DNA of 37,990 nt from a candidate division Zixibacteria bacterium HGW-Zixibacteria-1 (GTDB taxonomy: Bacteria > Zixibacteria > MSB-5A5 > GN15 > PGXB01): positions 1-37,990 of the forward strand of contig PGXB01000036.1 in assembly GCA_002838945.1 (NCBI GenBank). Direction: 5' to 3'. Below, one piece after another: positions 16,451 through 28,155 of the stretch (its first letter is position 1; each line of letters begins with the position of its first letter). Under the pieces are notes generated by a model that did no database searches, was not told where the DNA came from, and was given only the letters and a program-made list of their open reading frames with translations. The position numbers and the translations under genes were made by a program.

Positions 16451-19351
16451 TCAAGGGCAGACTGGTTCGGGGCCTCCCCTGTACAAATAGCCGATCAAAT
16501 ATGTCACATCAAGCAGATTAATGGCTCCACTATGATCGGCATCGCCCGAGGCAGGCGGAATCGGCTCCGCGCCACCCTTGTACAAATAGCTGATCAAATA
16601 TGTCACATCCAGCAGATTAATCGCTCCGCTGTGGTCGGCGTCGCCGCAGATGTATGGAAGATTCACTTTGAGCGTGAAGGGCTTCTCCACTGTGGCGCCG
16701 GCGGCATCAGTGACGACAGCCGTAAAATCAACCGTCATGGTATCCGGTGATTGACCCGATAGCAGCCCTGCTTGAGATAGAGTAAAGCCGGAGCCTGATA
16801 AATCATTGTCCCTGTCTGTCCACATCTTTGGTGCGGTCCCCCCTGACGCCAGCAACTGAAACGAATAGGCTGCATTTACGGAAGCACTCGGAATTGGCAG
16901 GGTTGTTATATTCGGATAACTGTTTATCGTGAAACCATATGGACGCTCCGCCGTCTGCCCGACCTCATCACTGACCAGAGCCGTAAACGCAATGGCACCT
17001 TCTATCGAAAGTGTTCCCGCAAGCAGACCATCGGAAGTCAAAGTTAGACCCGTCCCCGCCAGATCGGCGTTTTTATCGATCCAGGTAAATGCGCCATAAC
17101 CTCCGGATGCCTCAAGTGCCAATGAGAAAGGCATTCCCACCGTCCAGTCGGAAATCGCTCCAGTGGCAATTTGAAGCGGCAGCCCGCAATTGTAAGAAAA
17201 CACTCTGACGGCATCCAGGCCCGCCTCGATTACCGAATTGGCCGCCAGATCGGAGGCGTTGAATCGCAGCCGAACCGTCGGTGATGGCCCAATAAAATCA
17301 CTTACCCAGAAACGGTGGATGAACCAACCCCCTGAAGCTTCCACGACCGGCCCGACATATTCGACATCGATCCAGGAGGCGCCGTTGTCGCTGGATATTT
17401 TGACTATAAAAATATCCGCATTGGGAGCCCCGCCTTCGTCATTGGAATACCAGCGGGCATATTCCACGACAGCATCGCCCGTGGACAAATCGAAAGTCGG
17501 TGAGGTCAGAATTGTGGTGCCATTGTCAACATCGGAATAAAGCGGATTATCGGTAACATAGCAGTAACCTGACTGATCATAATCTTTTGAAGGGCCGCCT
17601 TCCAGCGTAAAATAAGGCTGGCGGCGAATCCACCGCCCGACGGTCGCTTCGCCCGACACCGTCCACCCTTTAACAGTTTCGAAGTTATCTTCGAAGACAG
17701 TCGTCATTTCGGCGGCAAAAGCGGCCAGGTTCGGCCGGGATGGATCGGTATCATAAAAGATACCGCTGAGTTCCTCTTCGGCACTGGCATAATATGCTAT
17801 GCGCGTATAACATGGTAAACCCGGTATTGACGCTTCGAAAATTCCCCCGCCCATATCTGTCATAGAAATCGTTTCATATGGCCCACCATCGGCAGAGTAA
17901 TGCAGCACGACTGTTCCCGGAACAAGAACGCCTCCGCCATACCCTTCGACCTGCATTTGAATTGCGGCCTCATTATTAGGGAAAAATATTTCCGGGGCGC
18001 CCGCTGGAAAACTCAGGATTAATTGCGGTGGCGGAGCATTGGCCGCGGCGGCGGCCAGAACTGTTGCAAAAGTCGCTTTAACCATTCGGGTCATGTAATC
18101 GAAATTGCAATAGGTCGTACTGTCATGACTTGAATGATAAACCGTGGAAAAAATATATTCATGGGCATAGGCGATATTATATCCGTATTGCTGGAACGGA
18201 TAATGATCCGAGCCGCCGCCCCCTCCGGCCAGGTGCCCGGTGATGTTGATTCCCTGCAGTGAATCGGCCAGATCAATCCACAACTGAGCGAAATATGTAT
18301 CATTACCATAGGAGGAATAACCATCGGCATCGTTCTGGTAATGCGCGATCATATCCATATTCATCATAAAAAGAATATTGTCGCCATTGGCATATGCGGA
18401 ACCGGCATAGTGGTAGGAACCGTACAATCCCCATTCCTCCGCATCGAAAAGTACAAAAACATAGGTCATCTCGGTCTCTATGTCCTTTATGGCACGAGCG
18501 ATTTCCATCACCGCCGCCGTGCCGCTGCCGTTGTCGTCGGCCCCGGGTGAAACCGAGCCGGCATCATAATGCGCGCCGACAATGATCTGAACATCCGGGA
18601 AACTTGTGCCCGGTTTTACGGCGACGACATTATAGCAGTCAGCATAGGATCCACTGAGATTCTCGACAAAGTGATCGAGATAGACCGAGTCGTATCCAAA
18701 CTCGGTAAATTTGCCCGCAATCCAGTCCCTGGCGGCATAAATAGAGTCGGTTCCGGCTACTCGCCTGTAAAAAGCCTGGAGTCGTTCCACATATGATTGC
18801 AATGAATCATACTCAATAAGATTTATCAGTGAATCAAGATTATAGTCTATTTTAGCGGAAAAGATGCTTTTGTCCACCGGGGTCTTATAAATAATCGGCA
18901 GGCTTTGCGGCGGAAGCGGCGCCAGCCCCGCGATTTCGCCTGACTCCGACAAATCTCCGGCATGAGCCTGGTACACCCTGAGATTGCCTTCGACATAAAT
19001 AAGCGGATACCGTCCGACATTCGAACTGTCATGGCGGATATCGATGGCCAATTCGCTGCGACTGACATTGGCCGCAATTAACTCAAATCTCAGCGAGTTT
19101 TCCTCGAATATTCTTTCATACTCGCTCAAAGCGAGAACGAGATATCCGTCCTGTATTTTCAGAACGGCATCAACTCCCAATGCCGAAAGTGCCCGGGCGT
19201 CACCGGCATTTTGTACGATAATTTTATACAGGTTGCCGGTCTCATCCTGCGATGCCGGCGCTAAAGTCACGGCGCCCAACAGACTGCCGGCCAGCAGGAT
19301 AAATGGCAGCGCATATAAAATTACCCGAATATGTTTTTTGCATGATTCCAT
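16451..19351 (-). CDS. Secreted M28-family zinc peptidase with Ig-like domains and dockerin tail
   Basis: This 966-aa protein has a signal peptide (about 1-30), an N-terminal pro-region (about 40-180) and an M28 peptidase domain (about 185-440). Zinc and catalytic residues are all present: VGAHYD (His261), GADDNGSG (Asp272), DAEEWGLYGS (Glu305/306), NMD (Asp333) and YHSSHD (His406). An MAM or immune-inhibitor-A-like jelly-roll domain (about 550-720) and two He_PIG-type Ig-like domains (about 725-890) follow. The C-terminus is two nearly identical dockerin repeats ([18 protein letters not shown]). M28 enzymes are amino- or carboxypeptidases. ATG 19351 is chosen because AAGGAG lies 8 bases upstream; it abuts the in-frame GTG at 19360. 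It is probably a single-gene unit with its own terminator. Confidence 0.92.
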   Translation of the reverse strand: MESCKKHIRVILYALPFILLAGSLLGAVTLAPASQDETGNLYKIIVQNAGDARALSALGVDAVLKIQDGYLVLALSEYERIFEENSLRFELIAANVSRSELAIDIRHDSSNVGRYPLIYVEGNLRVYQAHAGDLSESGEIAGLAPLPPQSLPIIYKTPVDKSIFSAKIDYNLDSLINLIEYDSLQSYVERLQAFYRRVAGTDSIYAARDWIAGKFTEFGYDSVYLDHFVENLSGSYADCYNVVAVKPGTSFPDVQIIVGAHYDAGSVSPGADDNGSGTAAVMEIARAIKDIETEMTYVFVLFDAEEWGLYGSYHYAGSAYANGDNILFMMNMDMIAHYQNDADGYSSYGNDTYFAQLWIDLADSLQGINITGHLAGGGGGSDHYPFQQYGYNIAYAHEYIFSTVYHSSHDSTTYCNFDYMTRMVKATFATVLAAAAANAPPPQLILSFPAGAPEIFFPNNEAAIQMQVEGYGGGVLVPGTVVLHYSADGGPYETISMTDMGGGIFEASIPGLPCYTRIAYYASAEEELSGIFYDTDPSRPNLAAFAAEMTTVFEDNFETVKGWTVSGEATVGRWIRRQPYFTLEGGPSKDYDQSGYCYVTDNPLYSDVDNGTTILTSPTFDLSTGDAVVEYARWYSNDEGGAPNADIFIVKISSDNGASWIDVEYVGPVVEASGGWFIHRFWVSDFIGPSPTVRLRFNASDLAANSVIEAGLDAVRVFSYNCGLPLQIATGAISDWTVGMPFSLALEASGGYGAFTWIDKNADLAGTGLTLTSDGLLAGTLSIEGAIAFTALVSDEVGQTAERPYGFTINSYPNITTLPIPSASVNAAYSFQLLASGGTAPKMWTDRDNDLSGSGFTLSQAGLLSGQSPDTMTVDFTAVVTDAAGATVEKPFTLKVNLPYICGDADHSGAINLLDVTYLISYLYKGGAEPIPPASGDADHSGAINLLDVTYLIGYLYRGGPEPVCP
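16472..16645. repeat. Tandem 99-bp duplication encoding the dockerin pair
   Basis: Bases 16472-16546 and 16571-16645 are about 88% identical by direct comparison (about 9 differences in 75), at a 99-bp (33-codon) period. Most differences are at third codon positions. This is a within-gene duplication of a dockerin repeat, not a CRISPR. Confidence 0.85.
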
Positions 19352-19485
19352 TATAGCCACTCCTTAGACACGCCCTCGAGGAAGGTCGCGGTAAGAATTA
19401 ATAACAAGTTTTATATACATAAATATAACAAGATCGGTTTTTTATGCAAGTATAAACGGCAGAAGCATGACGCCCCAAAGAAAAT

Positions 19486-21306
19486 CTACCGGAACGAATT
19501 ATATATTTTCTCGGCCAGATTTTGAGGGATTCCCTTGACCGAGGTCAGTTGTTCCAGCGAGGCCTCTTTGATCTTTTTGACCGAACCGAAATGTTTGAGA
19601 AGAATTTCGCGTCGCTTCGGTCCGACTCCCGCGAGTTTATCGAGAGAGGATTGTATCGTCCGCTTGGTGCGGACCTTGCGGTTGTATTCGATGGCAAAGC
19701 GGTGGGCCTCATCCCGGATTCTTTTCAGAAGCAGCAGACCGGGCGATGATTTGGGAATGGTCAGCGGTTCGGGATTGCCGGGGAGATATATCTCTTCGAA
19801 TCGTTTGGCCAGCCCGATAATATTCTGGTTTTCAAAACCGAGTGAGGCTATTTCTTTTTGCACCGATGACAACTGCCCCTTGCCGCCGTCGACAACCAGC
19901 AGATCGGGCGGGGTTCTCTTTTCCTGCTGCAGCCGGTAAAAATACCGTCCGACGACCTCGCGCATCATGGCAAAATCATCCTGCCCGGTAACTTCCTTGA
20001 TCCTGAAATGCCGGTAACCAGATTTCTGCGGTTTGCCGTTGGCAAAATAGACCAGTGCTCCGACAGCATCGGTTTCACCCGTATTGGAAATATCGACACA
20101 GGCAATAATTCTCGGTGAGCGGCTCAGGTGCAAGTTATCCTTGAGAGCCTGAACCGATTTGGAAACGCGCTCCTTGAAACCCTTTTTTTGTATAAGAATC
20201 TCATCCAGCAGCAAGCGGGCGTTGGTGGCGGCCAAATCAACCAGTTTCAGCTTTTCCCCTTTTTGCGGGGTGCGAATTCTGACCTTTTTGCCCAGCATCT
20301 TCGACAACCATTGTGAAATGACATCCTCATCATTCAGTCTCAGCGGCAGATAAATTTCTTCCGGCAGATTCGGCTGATTATTATAGTACTGCCCGAGAAA
20401 TCCACTCATCAGGTCGGCATCTTCCTCTTCCGGCTCCGAGGTTAACTGGAAATCCTGACGGCCGATCAGTATCCCTTCCCTGATCTGCATGATAACAACG
20501 ACGGTGTAGCGCCCGTCGCGGGCAAATGAGATAATATCACGATTGACAACCACCCCGGCATCGACTTTCTGCTTCTGCCGGACCGATTCGAGAGCCGTAA
20601 TCTGGTCGCGAACCTCGGCCGCCTTTTCAAATTCCATTTCTTCGGACAATCGGCCCATCCTGTGCCGCAGCTTTTCGAGCAGCGTTTCCCCTTTGCCCGA
20701 AAGAAACAACAGCACCGAATCGACCTGCTCGGCATACTCTTCCCGGCTTTGTAGATTTTCGCAGGGACCGCCGCAGCGGCCGATATGATAATCGAGACAC
20801 ACCTTCTGCGGCTTGCCGGTCGGATGCGGGATGATAAGATTGCAGCTTCGGATTTTGAAAAGGCGGCTGAGGAACCGCAGCGTCCCGCGCATTCCCTTGG
20901 AATTGGTGTACGGGCCGAAATAACGATGGCTGTCTTTTTCCAGACGGCGAACAATCAGCATCCGGGGAAAAGGCTCGCCGGTCGTTACCTTGATATATGG
21001 AAAATGTTTATCATCCTTAAGATTTATATTATAGCGGGGCTTATGTTCCTTGACCAGATTGGCTTCCAGAATCAAAGCCTCGATTTCGGAATCGGTCACC
21101 ATCAGTTCCAGATCAGCGATGGCTGAGACCATCCGGGCGGTCTTGGGCGTATGGTTCTGCGCCGATTGAAAATAAGTCCTGACCCGGTTGCGCAGATTTT
21201 TGGCTTTGCCGATGTAAATGATACTGCCGGTGCTGTTCCTGAAGATATAAACGCCGGGCGAGGCCGGGAGATTCTTTATCTTGATATCGAGTTTGTCGTC
21301 TTTCAT
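19486..21306 (-). CDS. uvrC: Excinuclease ABC subunit C
   Basis: This is the nuclease of nucleotide excision repair, making both incisions around a lesion bound by UvrAB. The 606-aa protein has a GIY-YIG domain (GVYIF at 18-22, YIGKAKNLRNR with Arg39, and Glu76), a UVR motif that binds UvrB (about 205-235, MEFEKAAEVRDQI) and the RNase H-like second nuclease domain (CVDISNTGETDAVGALV; LLVVDGGKGQ; RDEAHRFAI). Paired helix-hairpin-helix motifs at the C-terminus (LAGVGPKRREILLKHFGS) bind DNA. All catalytic residues are present. It lies 31 bp after the NlpC/P60 gene and is the last gene of the long housekeeping run; no clear terminator was seen in the 134 bp that follow. Confidence 0.97.
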   Translation of the reverse strand: MKDDKLDIKIKNLPASPGVYIFRNSTGSIIYIGKAKNLRNRVRTYFQSAQNHTPKTARMVSAIADLELMVTDSEIEALILEANLVKEHKPRYNINLKDDKHFPYIKVTTGEPFPRMLIVRRLEKDSHRYFGPYTNSKGMRGTLRFLSRLFKIRSCNLIIPHPTGKPQKVCLDYHIGRCGGPCENLQSREEYAEQVDSVLLFLSGKGETLLEKLRHRMGRLSEEMEFEKAAEVRDQITALESVRQKQKVDAGVVVNRDIISFARDGRYTVVVIMQIREGILIGRQDFQLTSEPEEEDADLMSGFLGQYYNNQPNLPEEIYLPLRLNDEDVISQWLSKMLGKKVRIRTPQKGEKLKLVDLAATNARLLLDEILIQKKGFKERVSKSVQALKDNLHLSRSPRIIACVDISNTGETDAVGALVYFANGKPQKSGYRHFRIKEVTGQDDFAMMREVVGRYFYRLQQEKRTPPDLLVVDGGKGQLSSVQKEIASLGFENQNIIGLAKRFEEIYLPGNPEPLTIPKSSPGLLLLKRIRDEAHRFAIEYNRKVRTKRTIQSSLDKLAGVGPKRREILLKHFGSVKKIKEASLEQLTSVKGIPQNLAEKIYNSFR

Positions 21307-21337
21307 CCCAAATCAATACGAATGATTTCGGACCGGG

Positions 21338-21874
21338 TTATGGTATTATCCTGCGGACCCCGATAAATCTTTTCTTCCAATAATCCTCATGCATGTTGGA
21401 AATAATTATTCCGGATGAATTTGAGGTATGGATAAATTCGTCGAAGCCGATATATATGCCGACGTGTGAAATGGAATTGCCCTCGGTTTTGAAGAAAACG
21501 AGGTCGCCGTACCGCATATCCCCCCGATTTATCTTTTGCCCGGTCTTGAATTGTTTCTCGGCGGTCCGTGGCAGTTTGGTGTGATTAAATTTGTCAAAGA
21601 CCAGCATCGTAAAACGGCTGCAGTCGAGATTTTCTCCGTCACTGCCGGAACCATATGGTCTTCCCAGAAAACTCTGAATAATGCGCCCCAATTCGATAAG
21701 GTCATCGGTCGTGGCGCTCATATAGCGATCCTTATTCTTTTGATATACCTGTGTCGCCTTTTGCTTCTCACCCTTTCCCTCTGGCGGCCGGGATTCGCCG
21801 GTGCCATAGCGGGGATGGGGAGTACATCCGGTGAAAACAAGAATTGCCAGGGCCATTAGTATCAGAGATCGCAT
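21338..21874 (-). CDS. NlpC/P60-family lipoprotein (predicted cell-wall peptidase)
   Basis: The 178-aa protein has a lipoprotein signal with lipobox VFTGC (Cys17 lipidated), a short charged linker and an NlpC/P60 domain (about 55-178). The catalytic triad appears complete: Cys85 in LDCSRF, His137 in SHVGIY and His149 in FIHTS. Family members cut D-Glu-diaminopimelate bonds in peptidoglycan stem peptides. This small single-domain lipoprotein resembles Spr/MepS-type enzymes, which open the wall for growth. Its ATG overlaps the UbiA stop by one base (TGATG), so translation is coupled. It probably acts at the inner face of the outer membrane, which agrees with a Gram-negative envelope. Confidence 0.92.
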   Translation of the reverse strand: MRSLILMALAILVFTGCTPHPRYGTGESRPPEGKGEKQKATQVYQKNKDRYMSATTDDLIELGRIIQSFLGRPYGSGSDGENLDCSRFTMLVFDKFNHTKLPRTAEKQFKTGQKINRGDMRYGDLVFFKTEGNSISHVGIYIGFDEFIHTSNSSGIIISNMHEDYWKKRFIGVRRIIP

Positions 21875-22770
21875 CAGTTAATCCTCGGATATATTATACC
21901 AAATCGTTTTTTATAATATAACCGCGTCATAACCAGCAGAACAAGCATAAAAACCAGATAGGCGGGGAAGTAGTACCCGGCCAGCAATGAAACCAGGAGT
22001 ATCGGCAGTTTGCATGTAAACAGGATCGCCTTTTCGTCGGGGGTCAATAACGCGATGACAAACAGACAAATCGAAACAGTGCTGACTGCCACCAGAAAAG
22101 CGTTGAATATTAGAAACGCCATAAGAAGTGAGGTTATGACCAATGCCAATCCACTCATAATTATCTGCCTGTCGCTCAATCCTGCCGCCAGCGTCATTTT
22201 GCCGGTTTGTTGATCGCCCTCGCGATCCGGAATAATCGTCAACAGGTAGCCCGCCGCGACTAAAAGGCAAAAATAAAAAATAATATAGATCAGGTGAATG
22301 TCGCCGCCGATATCTGTCACGGCCGTCAAAGGTACCAAAATTCCATAAGCGATGACATTGGCCAGCAGTCCGCCGATCGGGCGGTCCTTCAATCTCAGCG
22401 GCGACGCCGAATAGGCCAAACCCAGCAGGCCGATCAAAATAATAATTAATACCGTCATAAAATCCGAACAGAAGGCGGCAATGACGGAGACAACCGAGAC
22501 GCTTAAATATGCCGCCATCATCTGACTTCTGGAAATGATGTCTTTCTGTAGGAAACCTATCTTTTGGTTGATGAGATCCGAATCATAATCAAAAATCTGA
22601 TTGATGTAATAGGCCCCGGCTGAGATCAGAGTCAAACTTACCAGTGCGAGCGTATTGGAATCTTCCCATGCCTGGTAGGGATAACGAAGCTTGAATGCCA
22701 GCAGATATATGGACCAGACCGGCAAAAGCAGCATCGGGCGCGCGGCGAAAATAAAGTCGATTACTTTCAC
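21874..22770 (-). CDS. UbiA-superfamily prenyltransferase, substrate unknown
   Basis: This 298-aa integral membrane protein has about eight or nine helices. The first Asp motif N57-x3-D61-x3-D65 (NQIFDYDSD) and the second D182-x3-D186 (DREGDQQTGK) bind magnesium and prenyl diphosphate. YSASPLRLKDRP (about 120-131) is the typical loop. Superfamily members attach prenyl chains to quinone rings, chlorophyllide, haem or glycerol phosphates, and sequence alone does not decide which. The neighbours are uppS and cdsA (upstream) and an envelope lipoprotein, not quinone genes. A lipid substrate, possibly an ether lipid as reported for some FCB-group bacteria, is therefore worth considering. It lies 15 bp after cdsA and overlaps nlpC by 1 bp. 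Confidence 0.85.
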   Translation of the reverse strand: MKVIDFIFAARPMLLLPVWSIYLLAFKLRYPYQAWEDSNTLALVSLTLISAGAYYINQIFDYDSDLINQKIGFLQKDIISRSQMMAAYLSVSVVSVIAAFCSDFMTVLIIILIGLLGLAYSASPLRLKDRPIGGLLANVIAYGILVPLTAVTDIGGDIHLIYIIFYFCLLVAAGYLLTIIPDREGDQQTGKMTLAAGLSDRQIIMSGLALVITSLLMAFLIFNAFLVAVSTVSICLFVIALLTPDEKAILFTCKLPILLVSLLAGYYFPAYLVFMLVLLVMTRLYYKKRFGIIYPRIN

Positions 22771-22785
22771 CGATAATCACTCCTG

Positions 22786-23604
22786 TTATTGGTAAATGAA
22801 ATTATCGAGAAACAGATACAGCACCGGCGCGGCAAAAAGCAGCGAGTCAAAACGATCCAGCACGCCACCATGGCCCGGTATTATGGCCGAGGAGTCCTTG
22901 ATGCCGATGGCCCGTTTCCAGCAGGATTCGACCAGGTCGCCAAGCTGGCCGACCAGCGAAATCAAAATACCGGCCATAAGCAGCAGCGGTAATTCAATAT
23001 TCGAAAGTCTCCAGAATCCGAGAATAAAAGCGACAATGATCCCGCCGGTCATACCGCCGATAAATCCCGCAATAGTTTTGTTGGGCGATACGGTCGGAGC
23101 CAGTTTTCGTTTGCCGAAAGCCTTGCCTATAAACATGGCCAGTGTGTCCGACAGCCAGAGTGTGCCGAACATAAAGAGCATCCAGTCGCCGCCCTGCCCG
23201 GATAATTGGCGCACCATGTAAACAAACGGATATAACAGCCCGATATAGGCCACACCCCAGATCAGCGTGGATTGCTGTTTGAACAACTCGGAGGGGGTCG
23301 TATTACGCACGGCCGTAACCATGCCAAGAAAGATAAAATATCCGGTCAATATCAGCAAACCTGATGATATCGACAACAGCATCGAAGCCGCCAGCATTCC
23401 GGCGGTAAACAGCGATGTTATCCAGAATAAAATCATTTTTGGTCTGATGCCGGAGCCGAACATAAATTCGCCGATGCCGATCATTCCAAACAGCATGACC
23501 ATGCCAAAAAGCCAGGAACCGCCAAGATATGAGATGAGAATTATCAGCGGGCCGAAAATAGCGGCAACAATTATGCGTGTCAGCAGGTTACTCAAACCAC
23601 TCAA
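22786..23604 (-). CDS. cdsA: Phosphatidate cytidylyltransferase
   Basis: It makes CDP-diacylglycerol from phosphatidate and CTP, the branch point of phospholipid synthesis, in the inner membrane. The 272-aa protein has about eight helices. Near the C-terminus the full CDS signature is present: SCWKRAIGIKDSS, then PGHGGVLDRFDS. The SPNKTIAGFIGG motif is also present. It overlaps the uppS stop by 4 bp (ATGA), the common uppS-cdsA pairing. The dxr and rseP genes that often follow are absent here and replaced by the UbiA enzyme. Confidence 0.96.
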   Translation of the reverse strand: MSGLSNLLTRIIVAAIFGPLIILISYLGGSWLFGMVMLFGMIGIGEFMFGSGIRPKMILFWITSLFTAGMLAASMLLSISSGLLILTGYFIFLGMVTAVRNTTPSELFKQQSTLIWGVAYIGLLYPFVYMVRQLSGQGGDWMLFMFGTLWLSDTLAMFIGKAFGKRKLAPTVSPNKTIAGFIGGMTGGIIVAFILGFWRLSNIELPLLLMAGILISLVGQLGDLVESCWKRAIGIKDSSAIIPGHGGVLDRFDSLLFAAPVLYLFLDNFIYQ

Positions 23605-24341
23605 ACCTTTCCGAAGCGGCGTTCCCGTTTCTGGTAATCTATAACGGCCCGGAACAGCTCTTTGCGGCCGAAATCGGGCCAGAGAACATTGGTAACATAG
23701 AGCTCGGTATAACTGGTCTGCCAGATTAGAAAATTGGAAATGCGCATTTCCCCCGAAGTTCTGATCAACAGATCCGGGTCAGGCAGACCGGCGGTGTAGA
23801 GATAATTTGAAAAAAGCGTTTCGTCGATTTCTCTCGGCTTTATTTGTTTCGAAGACACCGCCGTGGCAATCGCTTTGACGGCATCGATAATTTCCGACCG
23901 CCCCCCATAATTGAGGGCCAGGTTGAGGACCAGGCCCGTGTTCTCACGCGTTTTTTGCATGGCGATGGTCAAAGCTTTGCGCCGTGAAATCGATAATTCA
24001 CCGATACGGCCGGTCGTTATCAAGCGGACATTGTTTCGGTTCAATTCGTCTATTTCGCCCCGGGTGGTCCGTGACAGAAGGCGCATCAAGGCGGTTACTT
24101 CCTCTCGCGGACGGGACCAATTTTCCACTGAGAAAGTATAAAGAGTCAAATACTTTATGCCGATTTCGGCGGCCGCCCGCACGACTTTTCGCACCGCGTC
24201 CACACCCGCCTCATGGCCGGCCGTTCGGGGCAAATTACGCCTGCCGGCCCAGCGCCCGTTGCCGTCCATAATAATGGCAACATGCTTTGGAATACGCCCC
24301 ATATCGATCTGCGCTTTGAGTATATCTTTGGTGCTGACCAT
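23601..24341 (-). CDS. uppS: Isoprenyl transferase (undecaprenyl diphosphate synthase type)
   Basis: This cis-prenyltransferase adds isopentenyl units to farnesyl diphosphate to make the C55 carrier lipid for peptidoglycan and surface glycans. The 246-aa protein has HVAIIMDGNGRWA (catalytic Asp26), the GHEAG segment, LTLYTFSVENWSRP and a C-terminal DPDLLIRTSGEMRISNFLIW region. The ATG at 24341 (MVSTKDIL) is chosen because it gives the usual length; an in-frame TTG at 24377 would add 12 residues, and neither has a good ribosome binding site. Product length is assumed, not shown. Its substrate could come from IspA at 6.3-7.1 kb. Confidence 0.94.
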   Translation of the reverse strand: MVSTKDILKAQIDMGRIPKHVAIIMDGNGRWAGRRNLPRTAGHEAGVDAVRKVVRAAAEIGIKYLTLYTFSVENWSRPREEVTALMRLLSRTTRGEIDELNRNNVRLITTGRIGELSISRRKALTIAMQKTRENTGLVLNLALNYGGRSEIIDAVKAIATAVSSKQIKPREIDETLFSNYLYTAGLPDPDLLIRTSGEMRISNFLIWQTSYTELYVTNVLWPDFGRKELFRAVIDYQKRERRFGKV

Positions 24342-24382
24342 GGTATTAATTATAGAACTATGCCGTGCCGGTGGCAAGTAAA

Positions 24383-26779
<2,397 letters not shown>

Positions 26780-26793
26780 AAATTTATATTCCT

Positions 26794-28149
26794 CTAAAAT
26801 AATAATTCCAGGGCCCGGTCCAACGTCGAGACAGTCAATATCTCTATTTTCTTATTAGTTATACTCTCGGCGCCATGCGCCGGGATAATGATTTTTTTGA
26901 AGCCGAGTTTGGCCGCTTCCGCAACGCGCCGGTCAACCATGCTGACCGCCCGCACTTCACCCGACAGCCCCACTTCACCGGCCATCACCAGATCGGTATC
27001 GACCGGGATATCGCGGAGTGATGAGACAATTGCGGCCAGTACTGCCAGGTCGATAGCCGGTTCATTCAACCGTAAACCGCCGGCGACCGAGACAAAAACA
27101 TCATTGCCGCCCATCGGGACACCGACCCGCTTTTCCAGGATGGCCAGAAGCAGCGCCAGTCTTTTGTTGTCGATGCCGCCCGCCACCCGCTGTGGTGTTC
27201 CGTACGAAGCGGATGACACCAGCGCCTGAATCTCGACCAGGATGGGGCGGTTCCCTTCGCATGAGGCGGCCACGACTGTCCCGGAACGGGAAATGCCCTC
27301 ATAATCGGACAGAAACAACAGCGAGGGATTATCCACCTGGCGCAAACCTTCAACCGCCATTTCAAAAACACCCAGCTCGAACGTGGCTCCATAGCGGTTC
27401 TTGACGGTGCGCAAAATGCGATAGAGATACCGGCTCTCGCCCTCGAAATACAGGACGGCATCCACCATGTGCTCGAGTATTTTCGGCCCGGCCACCAGTC
27501 CTTCCTTGGTTACATGGCCAATCAGAAACAGGGCGAAACCTTCCCGTTTGGCGGCCTCGATCAACCGCCCGGCCGATTCGCGAATCTGCCCGATGGTCCC
27601 GGGCGGCGAATCGAACAGACTGCTGGTAACCGTCTGAATCGAATCGACAATGACAATATTATATTGCTCTTCATCGAGAATGGTCAGAATCTGCTCGAGA
27701 TCGGTCAGGTTGGCAATCGAAATATTCTTGCCGGCTACATTCAACCGCTCCGCCCGTTTCTTTATCTGGCCGGGAGATTCCTCACCGGTGACATATAATA
27801 TATGGCAGCCGTTATTCGAGTAAGCATTGGCCGCCTGGAGAATCAAGGTCGATTTTCCGATACCCGGTTCGCCGGCCAGAAGCACGGCGCTTCCGGGCAG
27901 CAGAGCCCCGCCGAGGACGCGGTCGAATTCGCCCATGCCGGACTTGTAGCCCGACATATTATTATCATCGATCTCGGCAAAGGTGCGCGGTCTCTCTGCA
28001 GATACTTTCTTCGGCTTACGGTTCGATTTGACAATTCTTTCTTCGGCCAGGCTGTTCCATTCGCCGCAATCGCGGCACTGCCCCTGCCATTTGGGATGAA
28101 TGGCGCCGCATTTGGTGCAGACATAAGCGGTTTTGGTCTTTTTATCCAT
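26794..28149 (-). CDS. radA: DNA repair protein RadA
   Basis: RadA is a RecA-like helicase that helps branch migration during recombination. The 451-aa protein has an N-terminal zinc finger with Cys11, Cys14, Cys25 and Cys28 (CTKCG; CRDCGEWNS), a Walker A motif GEPGIGKS (93-100), Walker B in IVIVDSIQT, the RadA-specific KNRYG motif (250-254) and a C-terminal Lon-like domain (GGLRLNEPAIDLAVLAAI). Family length matches. It starts 6 bp after mlaF. The Lon-like domain lacks a protease active site, as expected for RadA. Confidence 0.97.
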   Translation of the reverse strand: MDKKTKTAYVCTKCGAIHPKWQGQCRDCGEWNSLAEERIVKSNRKPKKVSAERPRTFAEIDDNNMSGYKSGMGEFDRVLGGALLPGSAVLLAGEPGIGKSTLILQAANAYSNNGCHILYVTGEESPGQIKKRAERLNVAGKNISIANLTDLEQILTILDEEQYNIVIVDSIQTVTSSLFDSPPGTIGQIRESAGRLIEAAKREGFALFLIGHVTKEGLVAGPKILEHMVDAVLYFEGESRYLYRILRTVKNRYGATFELGVFEMAVEGLRQVDNPSLLFLSDYEGISRSGTVVAASCEGNRPILVEIQALVSSASYGTPQRVAGGIDNKRLALLLAILEKRVGVPMGGNDVFVSVAGGLRLNEPAIDLAVLAAIVSSLRDIPVDTDLVMAGEVGLSGEVRAVSMVDRRVAEAAKLGFKKIIIPAHGAESITNKKIEILTVSTLDRALELLF

Positions 28150-28155
28150 AAATGC

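Noticed and set aside
19361-19485. Promoter of the M28 gene or terminator of uvrC
   Set aside because: AT-rich boxes occur, but none has acceptable spacing with a -35, and no stable stem with a U-run follows uvrC.
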